Origin: Bolinopsis microptera
Taxonomy: Eukaryota; Ctenophora; Tentaculata; Lobata; Bolinopsidae
DNA: 64,000 nt
Assembly: GCF_026151205.1 (NCBI RefSeq)
Contig: NC_087080.1
Coordinates: forward strand, 9,265,720-9,329,719
Direction of reading: 5' to 3'
Shown: piece by piece, positions 12,770-25,800 of the stretch
How the letters are laid out: each line of letters starts with the position of its first letter
How positions within the stretch are numbered: the stretch's first letter is position 1
The notes under the pieces: model-generated
The model's database searches: none
The model's input: only the letters and a program-made list of their open reading frames with translations
What the model was told of the DNA's origin: nothing
Program-made: the position numbers and the translations under genes

Positions 12770-12930
12770 AATCGAATGTGATTAACTAATTGAATATGAT
12801 CAACGAATCTATTATGATTAACTAATTGAATATGATTAACTAATTTATTATGATTAATTGATTAATTGTGATTAACTAATTTATTATCATTAACTAATTA
12901 ATTACCATTAACTAATTAATAAATAATGAT
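12770..12930. repeat. Intronic AT-rich tandem repeat
   Basis: Variants of GATTAACTAATTGAATAT and GATTAACTAATTTATTAT repeat about eight times in the intron between two giant-gene exons. Confidence 0.85.
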
Positions 12931-12938
12931 TAACATAC

Positions 12939-13031
12939 CGGGTTACATTGCTGAACTGGTATAGTGTAGTAGTAGTAGCACGTAGCAATCGCCTCGGATT
13001 TCAGAGTAGCATTCGTATCACACGGATTTTC
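12939..13031 (-). CDS. Giant gene exon: first half of a C8-like module
   Basis: Acceptor acttcag and donor CCG|GTATGT, phase 0 on both sides. It encodes ENPCDTNATLKSEAIATCYY then YYTIPVQQCNP, the Cys-(13)-Cys-(9)-Cys pattern shared with the other first halves. It joins directly to the second half at 12700. Confidence 0.75.
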
Positions 13032-13193
13032 CTGAAGTGTTGTGGACTTTTATTTTCTGAACAGCATTTTGTAACTGTATAAAAATCAGCGCACATCCAA
13101 ATCTGAGTATATAAACTGATAAATCATAAAATTCAGATATTGAGAAAGAGTAACTTGAGAAGTTGCGAAAACAGCAGTTTTGTAGATGCTAAC

Positions 13194-13516
13194 CTTTGTA
13201 GATGGAGTTGTAGGAAGAACCACTGGTCCTTTAGAAGCAGTTGAAATGTATTTTGTCCTGGTGACTGCAGTCTTGGTGTAGTACCAACATCAGGATCTGG
13301 CGTCGCAGAAACTGGTGTGTCAGATCCCGTCTGGTCAACTGCTGTGGGGTCCACCGTACGGTCTTGGCAGAATTGAGGAATGATACTGGCATCAAACAGA
13401 CCATTATTGGCACATTCTACAGAGTACTCCTCAAAGAGTGGGCAATAACAGGATCTAGTTAAGATGCTGTCACATTCACACGTGTATCTGAAGAATACTT
13501 CCACGGGGTTGACGAC
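13194..13516 (-). CDS. Giant gene exon: C8 second half plus short mucin linker, with a frame break
   Basis: The exon enters in phase 0 (acceptor tttcag, GTCGTCAAC) and encodes VEVFFRYTCECDSILTRSCY and C-x(10)-C residues of a C8 second half, followed by DPDVGTTP of the mucin repeat. From about 13285 the recognisable repeat (S-T-A-S-K-G-P, then L-P-T-T-P-S-T-K) continues in another frame. One base appears to be missing relative to sister repeats. In the shifted frame the exon ends AAG|GTTAGC in phase 0, which matches the next exon; in the unshifted frame it does not. Confidence 0.7.
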
Positions 13517-13662
13517 CTGAAATATTTCAAACTTTTAATGTTAATTAATGTTAATTAATGCTAGTCTAGTTTATAGAATTTTATGATACCAATAGAAAAA
13601 CAGGGCCGGCAAAACTTGTCACAAATAAATAATCTGGATTAACGGAACGATAAAGCAGGTAC

Positions 13663-13814
13663 CTCTTGACATCTCTTGAACGCTGCACTGTCGTCAGTTC
13701 CAAAGAACTGACTGAATGCTTCCTGTGCCTTGTTGAACGAAAGGAGGACACACTTTGGTGACTCGGACGGTTTAGGAGTAACTGTTTCAACTGATGGAAC
13801 TTCAGATGGAACTT
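13663..13814 (-). CDS. Giant gene exon: short linker and first half of a C8-like module
   Basis: Acceptor tgtttcag and donor GAG|GTACCT. It encodes a Pro/Ser/Glu linker (VPSEVPSVETVTPKP), then PKCVLLSFNKAQEAFSQFF and AAFKRCQE, which fits Cys-x(26)-Cys before the conserved intron. Phase 1 entry agrees with the end of the 8.5-kb exon and phase 0 exit agrees with 13516. Confidence 0.75.
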
Positions 13815-13999
13815 CTGAAACATTACAAATTGATACTTTAGACAATTATTATTTGTATGCAATATGTGCATTTAGTGAAAGTAACATACTGCATCATAAG
13901 GTTTAATACTTAGGTCTTTAATAGTAGTTGGTAGTAGGAGGAATATCAAAATGTAAGCAATTTTCGTTAAAAAATTAACTCGAATAAAATTATATTAAC

Positions 14000-16900
14000 C
14001 AGATAAATAGGGTGTCGTAGGAGTGACAATCTCGGTTGGTATTCCTGTTTGTGCAGTAGTATAGTCATTGTCTTCAACCGTCGTATATGGCAGAACAGAC
14101 TCAGATGTAACTACAACCTTGGGGCTTTGAGATTTGTCTGTTATTATATCCTTTGTTAAATCAACCTTGGTGGTTATTCGTGGGGTTACTTTTGTTTTTA
14201 TCTCCTCCGTGCTTTCAATATAATTAAAAGTAGTTGGAGAGATTTCGAAGCTTGAAAGTGTAGTTGGCAAATGTGGTCCTTTAGAGGCAGTTGATTTGTC
14301 TTCTGTCCGAGTGTCAATAGGTTTAAGTGTAGTACCGTGAACGTTGTCAGCATCAGGATCCGGCGTGCCAGTTGTGACTTCATCTTCAGAACTGTGTCCA
14401 TCAGAAACTGAATCCTTCGTTGGGACCACAGTTGGAGGACCCTCGCTAATATCACTCTTGTCTTGAGATCCATCTGTTGTAGATTCTTTGACTGATTCTT
14501 CAGCAGAAGTGGATGGCTTTTCTGATTTTGGCGACCCATCTCTTGTCCGAGTATCAGTAGGTTTGGATGTAGTTCCGTGGACGTTGTCAGCATTAGGATC
14601 TGGCGTAGGAGTTGTGACTGTTGCATCTATTGATGGTGGATTTGTTTCAACGTCCGTAGAACCCTCAGTTGATGACTCGTCGGTCTCATCTGAAGGATGT
14701 TCAGTTGACACTTCAAAGCCAGTACCTTTTGTAGGAGTAATGGAAGAAAAACCCCTTGATGACTTTCCGGACTGTGGCGAAAGAGTTGTTGGCAAAGGTG
14801 GTCCTTGAGAAGCAGTTGATTTGTCTTTTGTCCGAGTATCAATTGGTATCGGTGTAGTACCGTGGACGTTGTCAGCATCAGGATCTGGCGTGCCAGTTGT
14901 TGCTTCCTCTTCAGAACTTTGTTCATCAGAAACTGAATCCTTTGTTGGTTTCACACTTGGAGGACCCTCACTAACATCACCGTTGTCTTTAAATCCATCC
15001 GTTGTAGATTCAGTCACTGATTGATCTTTAGCACTGGTGGATGGGTTTTTCGATCTTGTTGAAAGTGTAGTTGGCAAAGGTGGTCCTTGAGAAGCAGTTG
15101 ATTTGTCTTTTGTCCGAGTATCAATAGGTTTCGGTGTAGTTCCGTGGACGTTGTCAGCATCAGGATCTGGCGTGCCAGTTGTTGCTTTGTCTCCATCAGA
15201 AACTGAATCCTTTGTTTGTTTCACACTTGGAGGAACCTCACTAACATCACCGTTGTCTTTAGATCCATCCATTGTAGATTCTTTGACTGATTCCTTAGGA
15301 GAAGTGAATGGCTTTTCTGATTTTGGCGAGACAGTTGACCCATCTCTTGCCCTAGTATCAGTAGGCTTGGGTGTAGTGCCTTCGACATTATCAACATCAG
15401 GATCTGGCGTGCCAGTTGTGACTTCATCTTCAGATCTGTGTTCATCAGAAACTGAATCCTTTGTTGGTTTCAAACTTGGAGGACCCTCACTAACATCATC
15501 GTTGTCTTTAGATCCATCCGTTGTAGATTCTGTCACTGATTGATCATCAGCACTGGTGGATGGGTTTTTCGATCTTGGTGAAAGTGTAGTTGGCAAAGGT
15601 GGTCCTTTAGAAGCAGTTGATTTGTCTTTTGTCCGAGTATCAGAAGGCTTGGGTGTAGTACCTTCGACATTATCGACATCAGGATCTTGCATGCCAGTTG
15701 TTGCTTCGTCTTCAGAACTTTGTTCATCAGAAACTGAATCCTTTGTTGGTTTCACAGTTGGAGGACCATCGCTAATATCACCGTTGTCTTTAGATCCATC
15801 CGTTGTAGATTCAGTCACTGATTGATCATCAGCACTGGTGGATGGGTTTTTCGATCTTGGTGAAAGTGTAGTTGGCAAAGGTGGTCCTTGAGAAGCAGTT
15901 GATTTGTCTTTTGTCCGAGTATCAGTAGGTATCGGTGTAGTACCGTAAACGTTGTCAGCATCAGGATCTGGCGTGCCAGTTGTTGCTTCCTCTTCAGAAC
16001 TTTGTTCATCAGAAACTGAATCCTTTGTTGGTTTCACACTTGGAGGACCCTCACTAACATCACCGTTGTCTTTAGATCCATCCGTTGTAGATTCAGTCAC
16101 TGATTGATTATCAGCACTGGTGGATGGGTTTTTCGATCTTGGTGAAAGTGTAGTTGGCAAAGGTGGTCCTTGAGAAGCAGTTGATTTGTCTCTTGTCCGA
16201 GTATCAATAGGTTTCGGTGTAGTTCCGTGGACGTTGTCAGCATCAGGATCTGGCGTGCCAGTTGTTGCTTCGTCTTCAGAACTTTGTTCATCAGAAACTA
16301 AATCTTTGTTGGTTTCACACTTGGAGGAACCTCACTAACATCACCGTTGTCTTTAGATCCATCCATTGTAGATTCTTTGGCTGATTCCTTAGGAGAAGTG
16401 GAAGGCTTTTCTGATTTTGGCGAGACAGTTGACCCATCTCTTGTCCTAGTATCAGTAGGCTTGGATGTAGTACCTTGGACGTTATCAGCATCAGGATCAG
16501 GCGTGACAGTTACCTCTTCACTGGGAATTTCCTCGCTAGGACGACTCTTTGTAGAAATACCGTCATCTGTTTTAAAACTAGCATTTTCGGTAGGAGTTAT
16601 AGTAGAAGAACCCCTGGACGGTCTTTCGGACTCAGGTGACGGAGTAGTTGGAATAGGTGGTCCTTTTGAGAAAGTTGATTTATTATCTGACTCATTACTC
16701 TTATCAGAAGGATCTTCAGTTGAGACTTCATTAGTTGAGGAATCTTTTTCATCTGGAGTGGTTGGAAGAATGTCGACCTTAGATGTGGTTTTTGTATCTT
16801 CTGTTGGAACCACAGTTGGTGGTATCGTTGAGAAGGGAATGGAAGGTGTTGGTGGTGTAAGAGTTGAGGCTTCTGACGCAATTGGTTCAGTGCCATCACT

Positions 16901-19900
16901 TATTCCATTATTAGTTGGTTTGTTGTTGTTATCTGATGGCTTTTCACTCGGTTCTTCTGATACAGGCTTCTTAGTTTTGTGTTCTTGAGGAGATTTTGTG
17001 TCAGATGAACTTGTCTTGAATTTGAAGTCAGCAGAACTGGTACTCACATCCACTGGTGGTGTTGCAAGCTTAGTAGTTGTGTCTTCACCTGAACTCTTAC
17101 TTTGTCCATCAGAAACTGAAATCTTGGTTGGTGTCACAGATGGAGGACCCTCGCTAATGTCACTTTTGTCTTTAGATCCATCTAATGTGGAAACCTTGAC
17201 TGGTTGATGAACAGCCGTTGTGGTCAGTTTTTCCGATTTTGGAGCCAGTGTAGTTGGTAAAGGTGGTCCTTTAGAAGCAGTTGACCCATCTCTTGTCCGA
17301 GTATCAATAGGTTTTGATGTAGTACCGTAAACATTGTCAGCATCAGGATCTGGCGTGCCAGTTGTGTATGTAGAATCCTTAGTTGATGCCTCGTTACTCT
17401 CATCTGAAGGATCTTTAGTGGTAGGAAGCACCGGTGGAGTAATTAAAGTTGGTGTCACTGAACCTATACTTTCACTTCTAAAAGGAACAAAACCTGTGAT
17501 ATCTGGCTTCTCTTTTGAGGAGTCTGTTGACACTGGAACTCTTGGGGTTGTTGGGAGGTCTGGTTCCTTTTCTGTTGTTCTATTAATAGGATCCAACTTA
17601 GATACTGACTTTGCTTCGCCAGACGGATCTTTCGAGGTTGTGGATTTGTCAGAAGCATCAGTTGGAGCTTCGGATGACACAGCGTTTGAAGGAAACGCAG
17701 AAAACGGAACACTTGGGCGCATGTTTTCACAGTCAATGCCCAGTTCAACTTGAACACTTCCGATATCACCATCTGTACAAGAAGCCTGGTATTCAAATGC
17801 TAACCCACATCTTTGCTCTGGCGTGTCTCCTTTACACAGTTTTTCAGTACAGTTTCTGTAGAATTCTGTGGTACCAATAGTATCTCTGCAATCAACATTC
17901 AGCATGAATATAGAGAACACCAGCTCATTACAAAATTCTTCGACGCGAGATTTGTATTCCTTATCTTTCTCACAGAAATTAATTTCAGCTTTCTCGGTTG
18001 TACCAATTTCATCAGTGGTGCCTTCCGTTGCATCTTCACTAGGTCCAGGGCTGAAAGTGGTAACTTCACCATCCGTCTTGGTTTTGTCATCCAGATTTGC
18101 AGAGGTATTCTTGCCACGTTTAGTTGATGGCGCATCAGTAGATTTGGGTGTAGTACCATGGACGTTGTCAACATCAGGATCTGGCGTTCCAGTTGTTGCA
18201 TCGTTTGGATCTTTTGTTGGAATGACAGTCGGTGGTGACGAAGATATAGGAATCGATGGCGTTACTGTTGTAAGAGTTGATGGTTTTGACTCAATCGGTT
18301 CAGTTTCGTCATTTCCATCATCAGTTGATTGTTCGTTGATCTTTTCTGAGGCTTTTTCACTCGGTTCCACTGACGATTTAGGTGGTGACTTTGATTTCGA
18401 TTTTTGAGGAGATTTGGTGTCAGGAGGACTTGTTTTGAATCTCATGTCAGCAGAACTAGTTTCGTAACTAGTACTCACATCCACTGGTGGTGTAGAAAGT
18501 TTGGTGGATACAACGTCCTCAGATCTTTGCCCGTCAGTAACTGAACCTTTTGTTGGAGTCACTGTTGGAGGCCCTTCACTGAGATCACTTTCATCATCAG
18601 AAACTGAATCCTTTTTGGGAGAAACAGTAGTAGGGCTGTTGGTGAAAGTTTCAACGATTGTAACAGGAGTAGACGTTTTTTCTTTTCTCTTAGTTGGATC
18701 GGTTTTCTGTGGAGGGTCAGAGTCCTTCGTAGTTCTATCTTCTTCTTCTTTTCCATCCATGGTAGGAGACACAGATGATTTCAGTTTTTCTGTAACTGAC
18801 TCAGTAAGAGAACTATCTGTAAGTGCTTCACTTGATTTCTGTGGAGACGTTTCAGGAAGAGGAGGGGTGGATGATAAGTTATCACCAGTTTCAATACCTT
18901 CAGAGGACACATACGATGGAAGTGAATTAGTAGTGGTTTCCTTTGTAGGTCTATTGTCTCCAGTGAATTTGTCCACTGTACCACTATCTTCCGTGGGGGT
19001 GACAGTAGAGATACCCCGAGTTGTGCCTGAAGTTGATCCCGTCATTTCATCGGAGGAATCTTTTTCATTTGGAGTGGTTGGAAGAACCTTGACCTTAGAG
19101 GTGGTCAGAACATCTTTTGATGATGAAGTCTTCGTATCTTCTGTTGGAATCACAGTTGGTGGTGTCGATGAGAAGGGAATGGAAGGTGTTGGTGGTGTAA
19201 GAGTTGAGGCTTCTGACACAATAGGTTCAGTGCCATTACCTATTCCATTATCAGTAGAAGATTCGTTGATTTTATCCGATGGCTTTTCACTCGGTTCCTC
19301 TGATACAAATGAATTGGACGACGTCTTTGTTTTAAATTCTTGAGGAGATTTAGTATCAGGAGGACTTGTCTTGAATTTAAAGTCAGCGGAACTACTTTCG
19401 TAACTAGCAGTCACATCTACTGGCGGCGTTACAAGCCTAGTAGTTGTGTCTTCATCAGGACTCTCACTTTGTTCATCAGAAACTGAAACTTGTGTTGGTT
19501 TCACACTTGGAGGAGCCTCACTAACATCACCGTTGTCTTTAGATTCATCCGTTGTAAATTCTTTAACTGATTGATCATCAGCACTGGTAGATGAGTTTTT
19601 CGATCTTGGTGAAAGTGTAGTTGGCAAAGGTGGTCCTTCAGAAACAGTTGATTTGTCTCTTGTCCGAGTATCAATAGGTTTCGGTGTGGTACCGTGGACG
19701 TTGTCAGCATCAGGATCTGGTGTGCCAGTTGTTGCTCCGTCTACAGAACTTTGTTCATCAGAAACTGCATCCTTTGTTGGTTTCACACTTGGAGGACCCT
19801 CACTAACATCACCGTTGTCTTTAGATCCATCCGTTGTAGATTCTGTATCTGATTGATCATCAGCACTGGTGGATGGATTTTCTGATTTTGGTGAAAGTGT

Positions 19901-22522
19901 AGTTGGCAAAGGTGGTCCTTGAGAAGCAGTTGACCCATCTTCTGTCCGAGTATCAATAGGTTTTGGTGTAGTACCGTGGACGTTGTCAGCATCAGGATCT
20001 GGCGTGCCAGTTGTTGCTTCGTCTTCATCAGAAACTGAATCCTTTGTTGGTTTCACGCTTGGAGGACCCTCACTAATATCACCGTTGTCTTTAGATCCAT
20101 CCGTTGTAGATTCTGCAACTGATTGACCATCAGCACTAGTGGATGGGTTTTTCGATCTTGGTGAAAGTGTAGTTGGCAAAGGTGGTCCTTGAGAAGCAGT
20201 TGATTTGTCTTTTGTCCGAGTATCAATAGGTTTTGGTGTAGTACCGTGGACGTTGTCAGCATCAGGATCTGGCGTGCCAGTTGTTGCATCGTCTTCAGAA
20301 CTTTGTTCATCAGAAACTGAATCCTTTGGTGGTTTCACACTTGGAGGACCCTCACTAACATCGCCGTTGTCTTTAGATTCATCCGTTGTAGATTTTGAAA
20401 CTGATTGATCATCAGCACTAGTGGATGGTTTTTTCGATCTTGGTGAAAGTGTAGTTGGTAAAGATGGTCCTTGAGAAGCAGTTGACCCATCTTCTGTCCG
20501 AGTATCAATAGGTTTTGGTGTAGTACCGTGGACGTTGTCAACATCAGGATCTGGCGTACCAGTTGTTGCTTCGTCTTCAGTCGATGACTCGTTACTCTTA
20601 TCCGAAGGATCTTCAGTATTAACTTCTTCAGTAGGAAGCACCGGTGGATTAATTACAGTTGTGGTAACTGAACCTATACTTTCACTTCTAAAAGGAACAA
20701 CACTTGTGATATCTGGCTGCTCTTTTGAAGAATCTGTTGATACTGGAACTCTTGGGGTTGTTGGGAGGTCCGGTTTCATTTCGGTTGTTCTATCAATAGG
20801 ATTAGACTTATTTGTTTCACCAGATACTGATTTTGTTTCACCCGACTGATCTTTTGAGGTTGTGGAGCTGTCAGAAGCATCAGTTGGAGCTTCGGATGAC
20901 ACAGCGTTTGAAGGAAACGCAGAGAACGGAACACTTGGGCGCATGTTTTCACAGTCCATGCCCAGTTCAATTTGAACGCTTCCAATATCACCGTCTGTAC
21001 AAGAAGCCTGGTATTCGAATGCTAACCCACATCTTTGCTCTGGCGTGTCTCCTTTACACAGTTTTTCAGTACAGTTTTTGTAGAATTCTGTGGTACCAAT
21101 AGTATCCCTGCAATCAACATTCAGCATGAATATAGAGAACACCAGCTCATTACAAAATTCTTCAACTCGAGACTTGTACTCCTTATCTTTCTCACAGAAA
21201 TTAGTGTCAGCTTTCTCGGTTGTATCAATTTCATCATTCGGAGTTGTTGGAATGACATCAGGCCTAGAAACAGTGAAAGGATTTTTTGACGTTTTTGCGT
21301 CTTGCGATGGAACCACAGTAGGTGGTGTTGACGAGAAAAATATGGAAGGAGTTGGAGTAGCAACTGTACCAAGATCAGATGAGGCTCCTGAATCGATCGG
21401 TTTAGTGGTATCACCAGTAGATGGTTCGACGCTTTTATCCGATGAATCCTCAGATGTTGAGTCAGAGACGGTTGATTTATATTTTGTCCGATTATCAGGT
21501 CTGGGTGTAGTACCTTGGACGTTATCAGCATCAGGATCTGGCGTGCCAGTTGTGGCTTCGTCTCCAGAAGGAGGACTTGTCTTGAATTTGAAGTCAGCAG
21601 ACATAGTTTCGTAACTAGTACTCACATCTACTGGTGGTGTCACAAGTCCAGTAGTTGTGTCTTCATCAGGACTCTTACTTTGTCCACCAGAAACTGGACC
21701 CTTCGTTGGTTTCACTGTTGGTGGACCCTCACTAATATCACTTTTGTCTTTAGATCCACTTGTTGTAGAATCTTTCACTGATTGATTATCAGCAGTGGTG
21801 GAAGGTTTTGCTGGTTTTGGTGATAGCGTAGTTGGCATAGGTGGACCTTTAGATGATGAGTCAGAGACAGTTGATTTATCTTCTGTCCGAGTATCAGTAG
21901 GTTTTGGTGTAGTACCCTCGACGTTGTCAGCATCAGGATCTGGAGTGGGGGTTGTGACTGTTGCATCTATTGATGATCGATTTGTTTCAACGTCAGTAGA
22001 ATCCTCGGTTGATGATTCGTTACTGCCATCTGAAGGATCTTCAGTGGACACTTGTTCAGTAGATTCAACAGTAGGAACTATTGGTGGAGTAACTTCTGTA
22101 GTTGATGCTCTAAATGGAACAAAACTCGTAATATCGGGCTTCTCTTTCGATGAGTCAGCTGATTCTTCAGTAGGTTGAACATCGTCTGTTGAAGTTGGTG
22201 TACTTGGCAACGGTGGTCCTTTTGATGAGGCTTTGGACAATGTAACCTCTGCTGATACATCAAGAGCTGCAGGTGACTTAGTCGGAATTTCTGATGCAGA
22301 AGATTTCAACTCAGAGTCCGTTGGTGTAATAGTAAGAGGAAATTTTGTCATACTTTTGTCGGTTGTTGTAGCTACATCCTCACATTCTTCATACACTGCC
22401 AAAATTTCGATTCCAACTTTAGAGCACTCATCCTTGTAGCGTTTTATAGACTTGCACTTATTGGAAGATTCACTGCAAACCTCGTCAACACAGCTTTCGA
22501 ATATTGGGTTGAATGATATCCT
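14000..22522 (-). CDS. Giant gene exon of 8.5 kb: C8 second half, mucin repeats, two complete C8-like modules
   Basis: The exon starts at acceptor tttcag (AGGATATCA) with FNPIFESCVDEVC and C-x(6)-Y-x(3)-C of a C8 second half. It then becomes Ser/Thr/Pro/Asp mucin sequence built from a repeat of about 94 residues (TPDPDADNVHGTTPKP, GPPLPTTLSP, SVSDEQSSEDEATT). Two complete C8-like modules lie inside it at about 21210-20930 and 17990-17700 (FCEKDKEYKSRVEEFCNELV, then FY(K/R)NCTEKLC), about 95% identical in DNA and with no intron. The frame breaks at about 16303 through loss of one base; downstream the same repeat continues in the new frame to donor TCTG|GTTAAT at 14000. A linear domain of about 2,800 residues, presumably O-glycosylated, is inferred. 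Plus-strand ORFs here are shadows. Confidence 0.85.
14300..16300. repeat. Coding tandem repeat, 282-bp unit (94 residues)
   Basis: Equivalent points recur at 282-base spacing (for example 15533, 15815, 16097). The same family recurs at about 19500-20600 in the same exon. Copies are mostly over 90% identical by eye. Confidence 0.85.
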
Positions 22523-22894
22523 CTGAAAAACAAGATGTGTTACAGTAAACAATTAATATTCACAGTCGAGATGGGTCGAGCGCAGAGACATGCTTAGCAC
22601 ACAGAAATTTGGTTTGAAATTGCCAAAATAGATGAGAAATGTGTTTGGCTCCAGACGGGCCCCACCTCAACTGTGTCATATCAGAACAATGACTAATTTA
22701 GAATTTGATTACGTAACAGAGAAAATAATATCTTTGCTTTAAAAGAGAGTGTGCTAAAAAAGGCCGATTGAATAATATTTAGTTCAGAGGCTGCTGTCAA
22801 CATGAAGTGAGGTAAAATCAAACAATAAATTATAATTTAAAACCAGAGGCTATCAGTGATTTAAACGATTAAAAAGAACATGTAAGTTTTTAAC

Positions 22895-25800
22895 CTTGTT
22901 ACACTTCCAACTAGAGTTATCCCCAAACACGATATCAGAGCAGATATCAAGAACAAGCATCTTGTAAACCTCATCATGGTCACACTTTTTAGTATCTTTT
23001 GAAGGTTCTGTAGTTGGAATGATAGTTGGATTGGAATTCTCATCAGATGTTTTAGTAACATCTGATTTTGGATCTGGACCATTAGAGAAAGTTGTCAGCA
23101 CATCGCTGGATTTTTCGACAGGTACTTGACTAGAAGTACCTTCGTCTGTTTTTTCAGATGAATCCTTTTTCTTTGGTGTAGTTGGGATGACATTGGGCTT
23201 AGAATTGGTGAAAGGATTTTTAGACGTTCTTGAGTCTTCAGAAGGAATCACAGTTGGCGGTGTTGATGAGAAAACTCTGGTAGATGCAATATCCTCAGAT
23301 CTCTGTTCATCAGATCCAGAATCTTTTGTTGGAGTCACAGAGACAGCTGATTTATCTTTTGTCCGAGTATCGGTAGGTTCGGGTGTAGTACCGTAGACGT
23401 CAGAATCTGGCGTGGGGGTTGTTACTATTATTCCAATTGTGGACGAAGTTGTTTCAGCATCTACAGATTCCTTGGTTGAAACCTTGGCGGGTTGACGGTA
23501 AGCAGTTGAGGTTGTTGGTATTTCAGTGTCTGAGATCAATCCATTTCCATTTTCTGTCGTCGATATTTCAGGTGTTGGTGGCAGAGTTGTTACAGCTCTT
23601 GATGACATTCCAATTTTTTCTGAACTAGCAGTAGAATTAATTTCATTATATACTGTTGTGGAGACAAGGACTGGTCTATTGTCTTCAGTCGACGGAATTG
23701 GACTGAAAGATTTAGTGGAAGTCGTTCCGAGATCAGGAGTGATTGGCCTGCTAACAGTAGGAATGATCGTTGGAGGAGAACCAGGATCAGATTTCTTTGT
23801 TCCTTCTTTAACACTGCCCGTATTCGAATCAGCTGTAGCTCCTGATGAAGTCGATCGATCAGTTACTTTCGACTTCTGCTCGGTTGTCTCCTTATCAATA
23901 GGTTTACCAGTGACAGCTCCAATCTCTACATCTACAGACGTATTCGATTTTAAAACACTGTCGTCAGTTACAGAGCTAACTTTGTCTGAACCATCAGTAG
24001 ATTCCTTTGTTGCTGAACCATCAGAATTTTTGGTTGACATTTCTGTTACAGTTTCTGTTGATTTAACATCTTGATTCTCGACAGTAGTCTGATTAGAAAC
24101 ATTTCCCCCGTCAGTTATATCATCTGTAGATGTGTTATCACAAGGAAATACAACAGGAGATGGTAGGCGCACTGATATCAGTGGGGCAGAACTTGTAGCT
24201 TTAGATGAAACTTCTTTTGTTGTTGGAGGATCAGGAGAGCCTCCCGTAGAAGGATCTTCAGTTGGCAAAGATGGTGTAGAAAGTTTGGAAGATGGAATAC
24301 CTTCTGTTGGAACCACAGTTGGAGGACCCTTGCTAATGTCACTTTTGTCTTCTGACCCATCCGTTGTAGACAAAGTGACTGATCGATCATCATCAGTAAT
24401 AGTGGATGGTTTTTCCGATTTTGGCGAAAGCGTTGTTGGCAAAGGGGGTCCTTTGGATGATGAGTCAGAAACAGTTGACCCATATCTTTTCCGAGTATCA
24501 GTTGGGTTTGGTGTAGTACCTTGGACGTTCTCGGCATCAGGATCTGGCTTGATAGTTGTGGCTTCGTCTTCAGAACTTTGTTCATCAGAAACCGAACTTT
24601 CTGTTGGAACCACAGTTGGAGGGCTTCCGCTAATATAACTTTTGTCTTGATCTGACCCATCCGTTGTAGACAAACTGACTGATTGAACATCATCAGTAGT
24701 AGTGGATTGTTTTTCCGATTTTAGTGAAAGCGTTGATGGCAAAGGGGGTCCTTTTGATGATGAATCAGAAACAGTTGACCCATCTCTTGTCCGAGTATCA
24801 GTGGGTTTTGGTGTAGTCCCGTGGACATTCTCGGCATCAGGATCCGGCGTGATAGTTGTGGCTTCGTCTTCAGAACTTTGTTCATCAGATACCGAACTTT
24901 CTGTTGGAACCACAGTTGGAGGGCTTCCGCTAATGTCACTTTTGCCTTCCGATCCATCCGTTGTGGACACTTTGACTGGTTGATCATCATCAGTAGTAGT
25001 GAATGGTTTTACTGATTTTGGTGAAAGCGTTGTTGGCAAAGAAGGTCCTTTGGATGATGAATAAGAAACAGTTGACCCATCTCTTGTCCGAGTGTCAGTG
25101 GGTTTTGGTGTAGTACTATGGACGTTCTCAGCATCAGAATCTGGCGTGGTAGTTGTGGCTTCGTCTTCAGAACTTTGTTCATCAGAGACCGAACTTTCTG
25201 TTGGAACCACAGTTGGAGGGCTTCCGCTAATGTCACTTTTGCCTTCTGATCCATCCGTTGTGGACACTTTGACTGGTTGATCATCATCAGTAGTAGTGGA
25301 TTGGTTTACTGATTTTGATGAACGTGTTGTTGGCAAAGGTGGTCCTTTAGAAGCAGTTGATTTGTCTTCTGTCCGAGTATCAGTAGGTTTAGCTGTAGTA
25401 CCCTCGACGTTGTCAATATCAGCACCAGGCGTGCCAGTTGTGGCTATTACCTCTGATGATGGCGTATTTGTTTCAACATCTGACTCGTTACTTTCATCAG
25501 AAGGATCTTCAGTTGACATTCTTGGTGTAGAAAGTCTGGAAGATGCAACATCTTCAGACCGTTGTTCATCAGAAACCGAACTTTTTGTTGGAACCACAGT
25601 TGGAGGGCTTCCGCTAATGTCACTTTTATTTTCTGATCCATCTGTTGTAGACACTTGGACTGGTTGATCATCATCAGTAGTACTGGATGGTTCTTCCGAT
25701 TTTGGTGAACGTGTTGTTGGCAAAGGTGGTCCTTTGGAAGCAGTTGATTTGTCTTCTGGTCGAGTATCAGTGGATGGTTTTTCTGATTTTGGTGAAAGCG

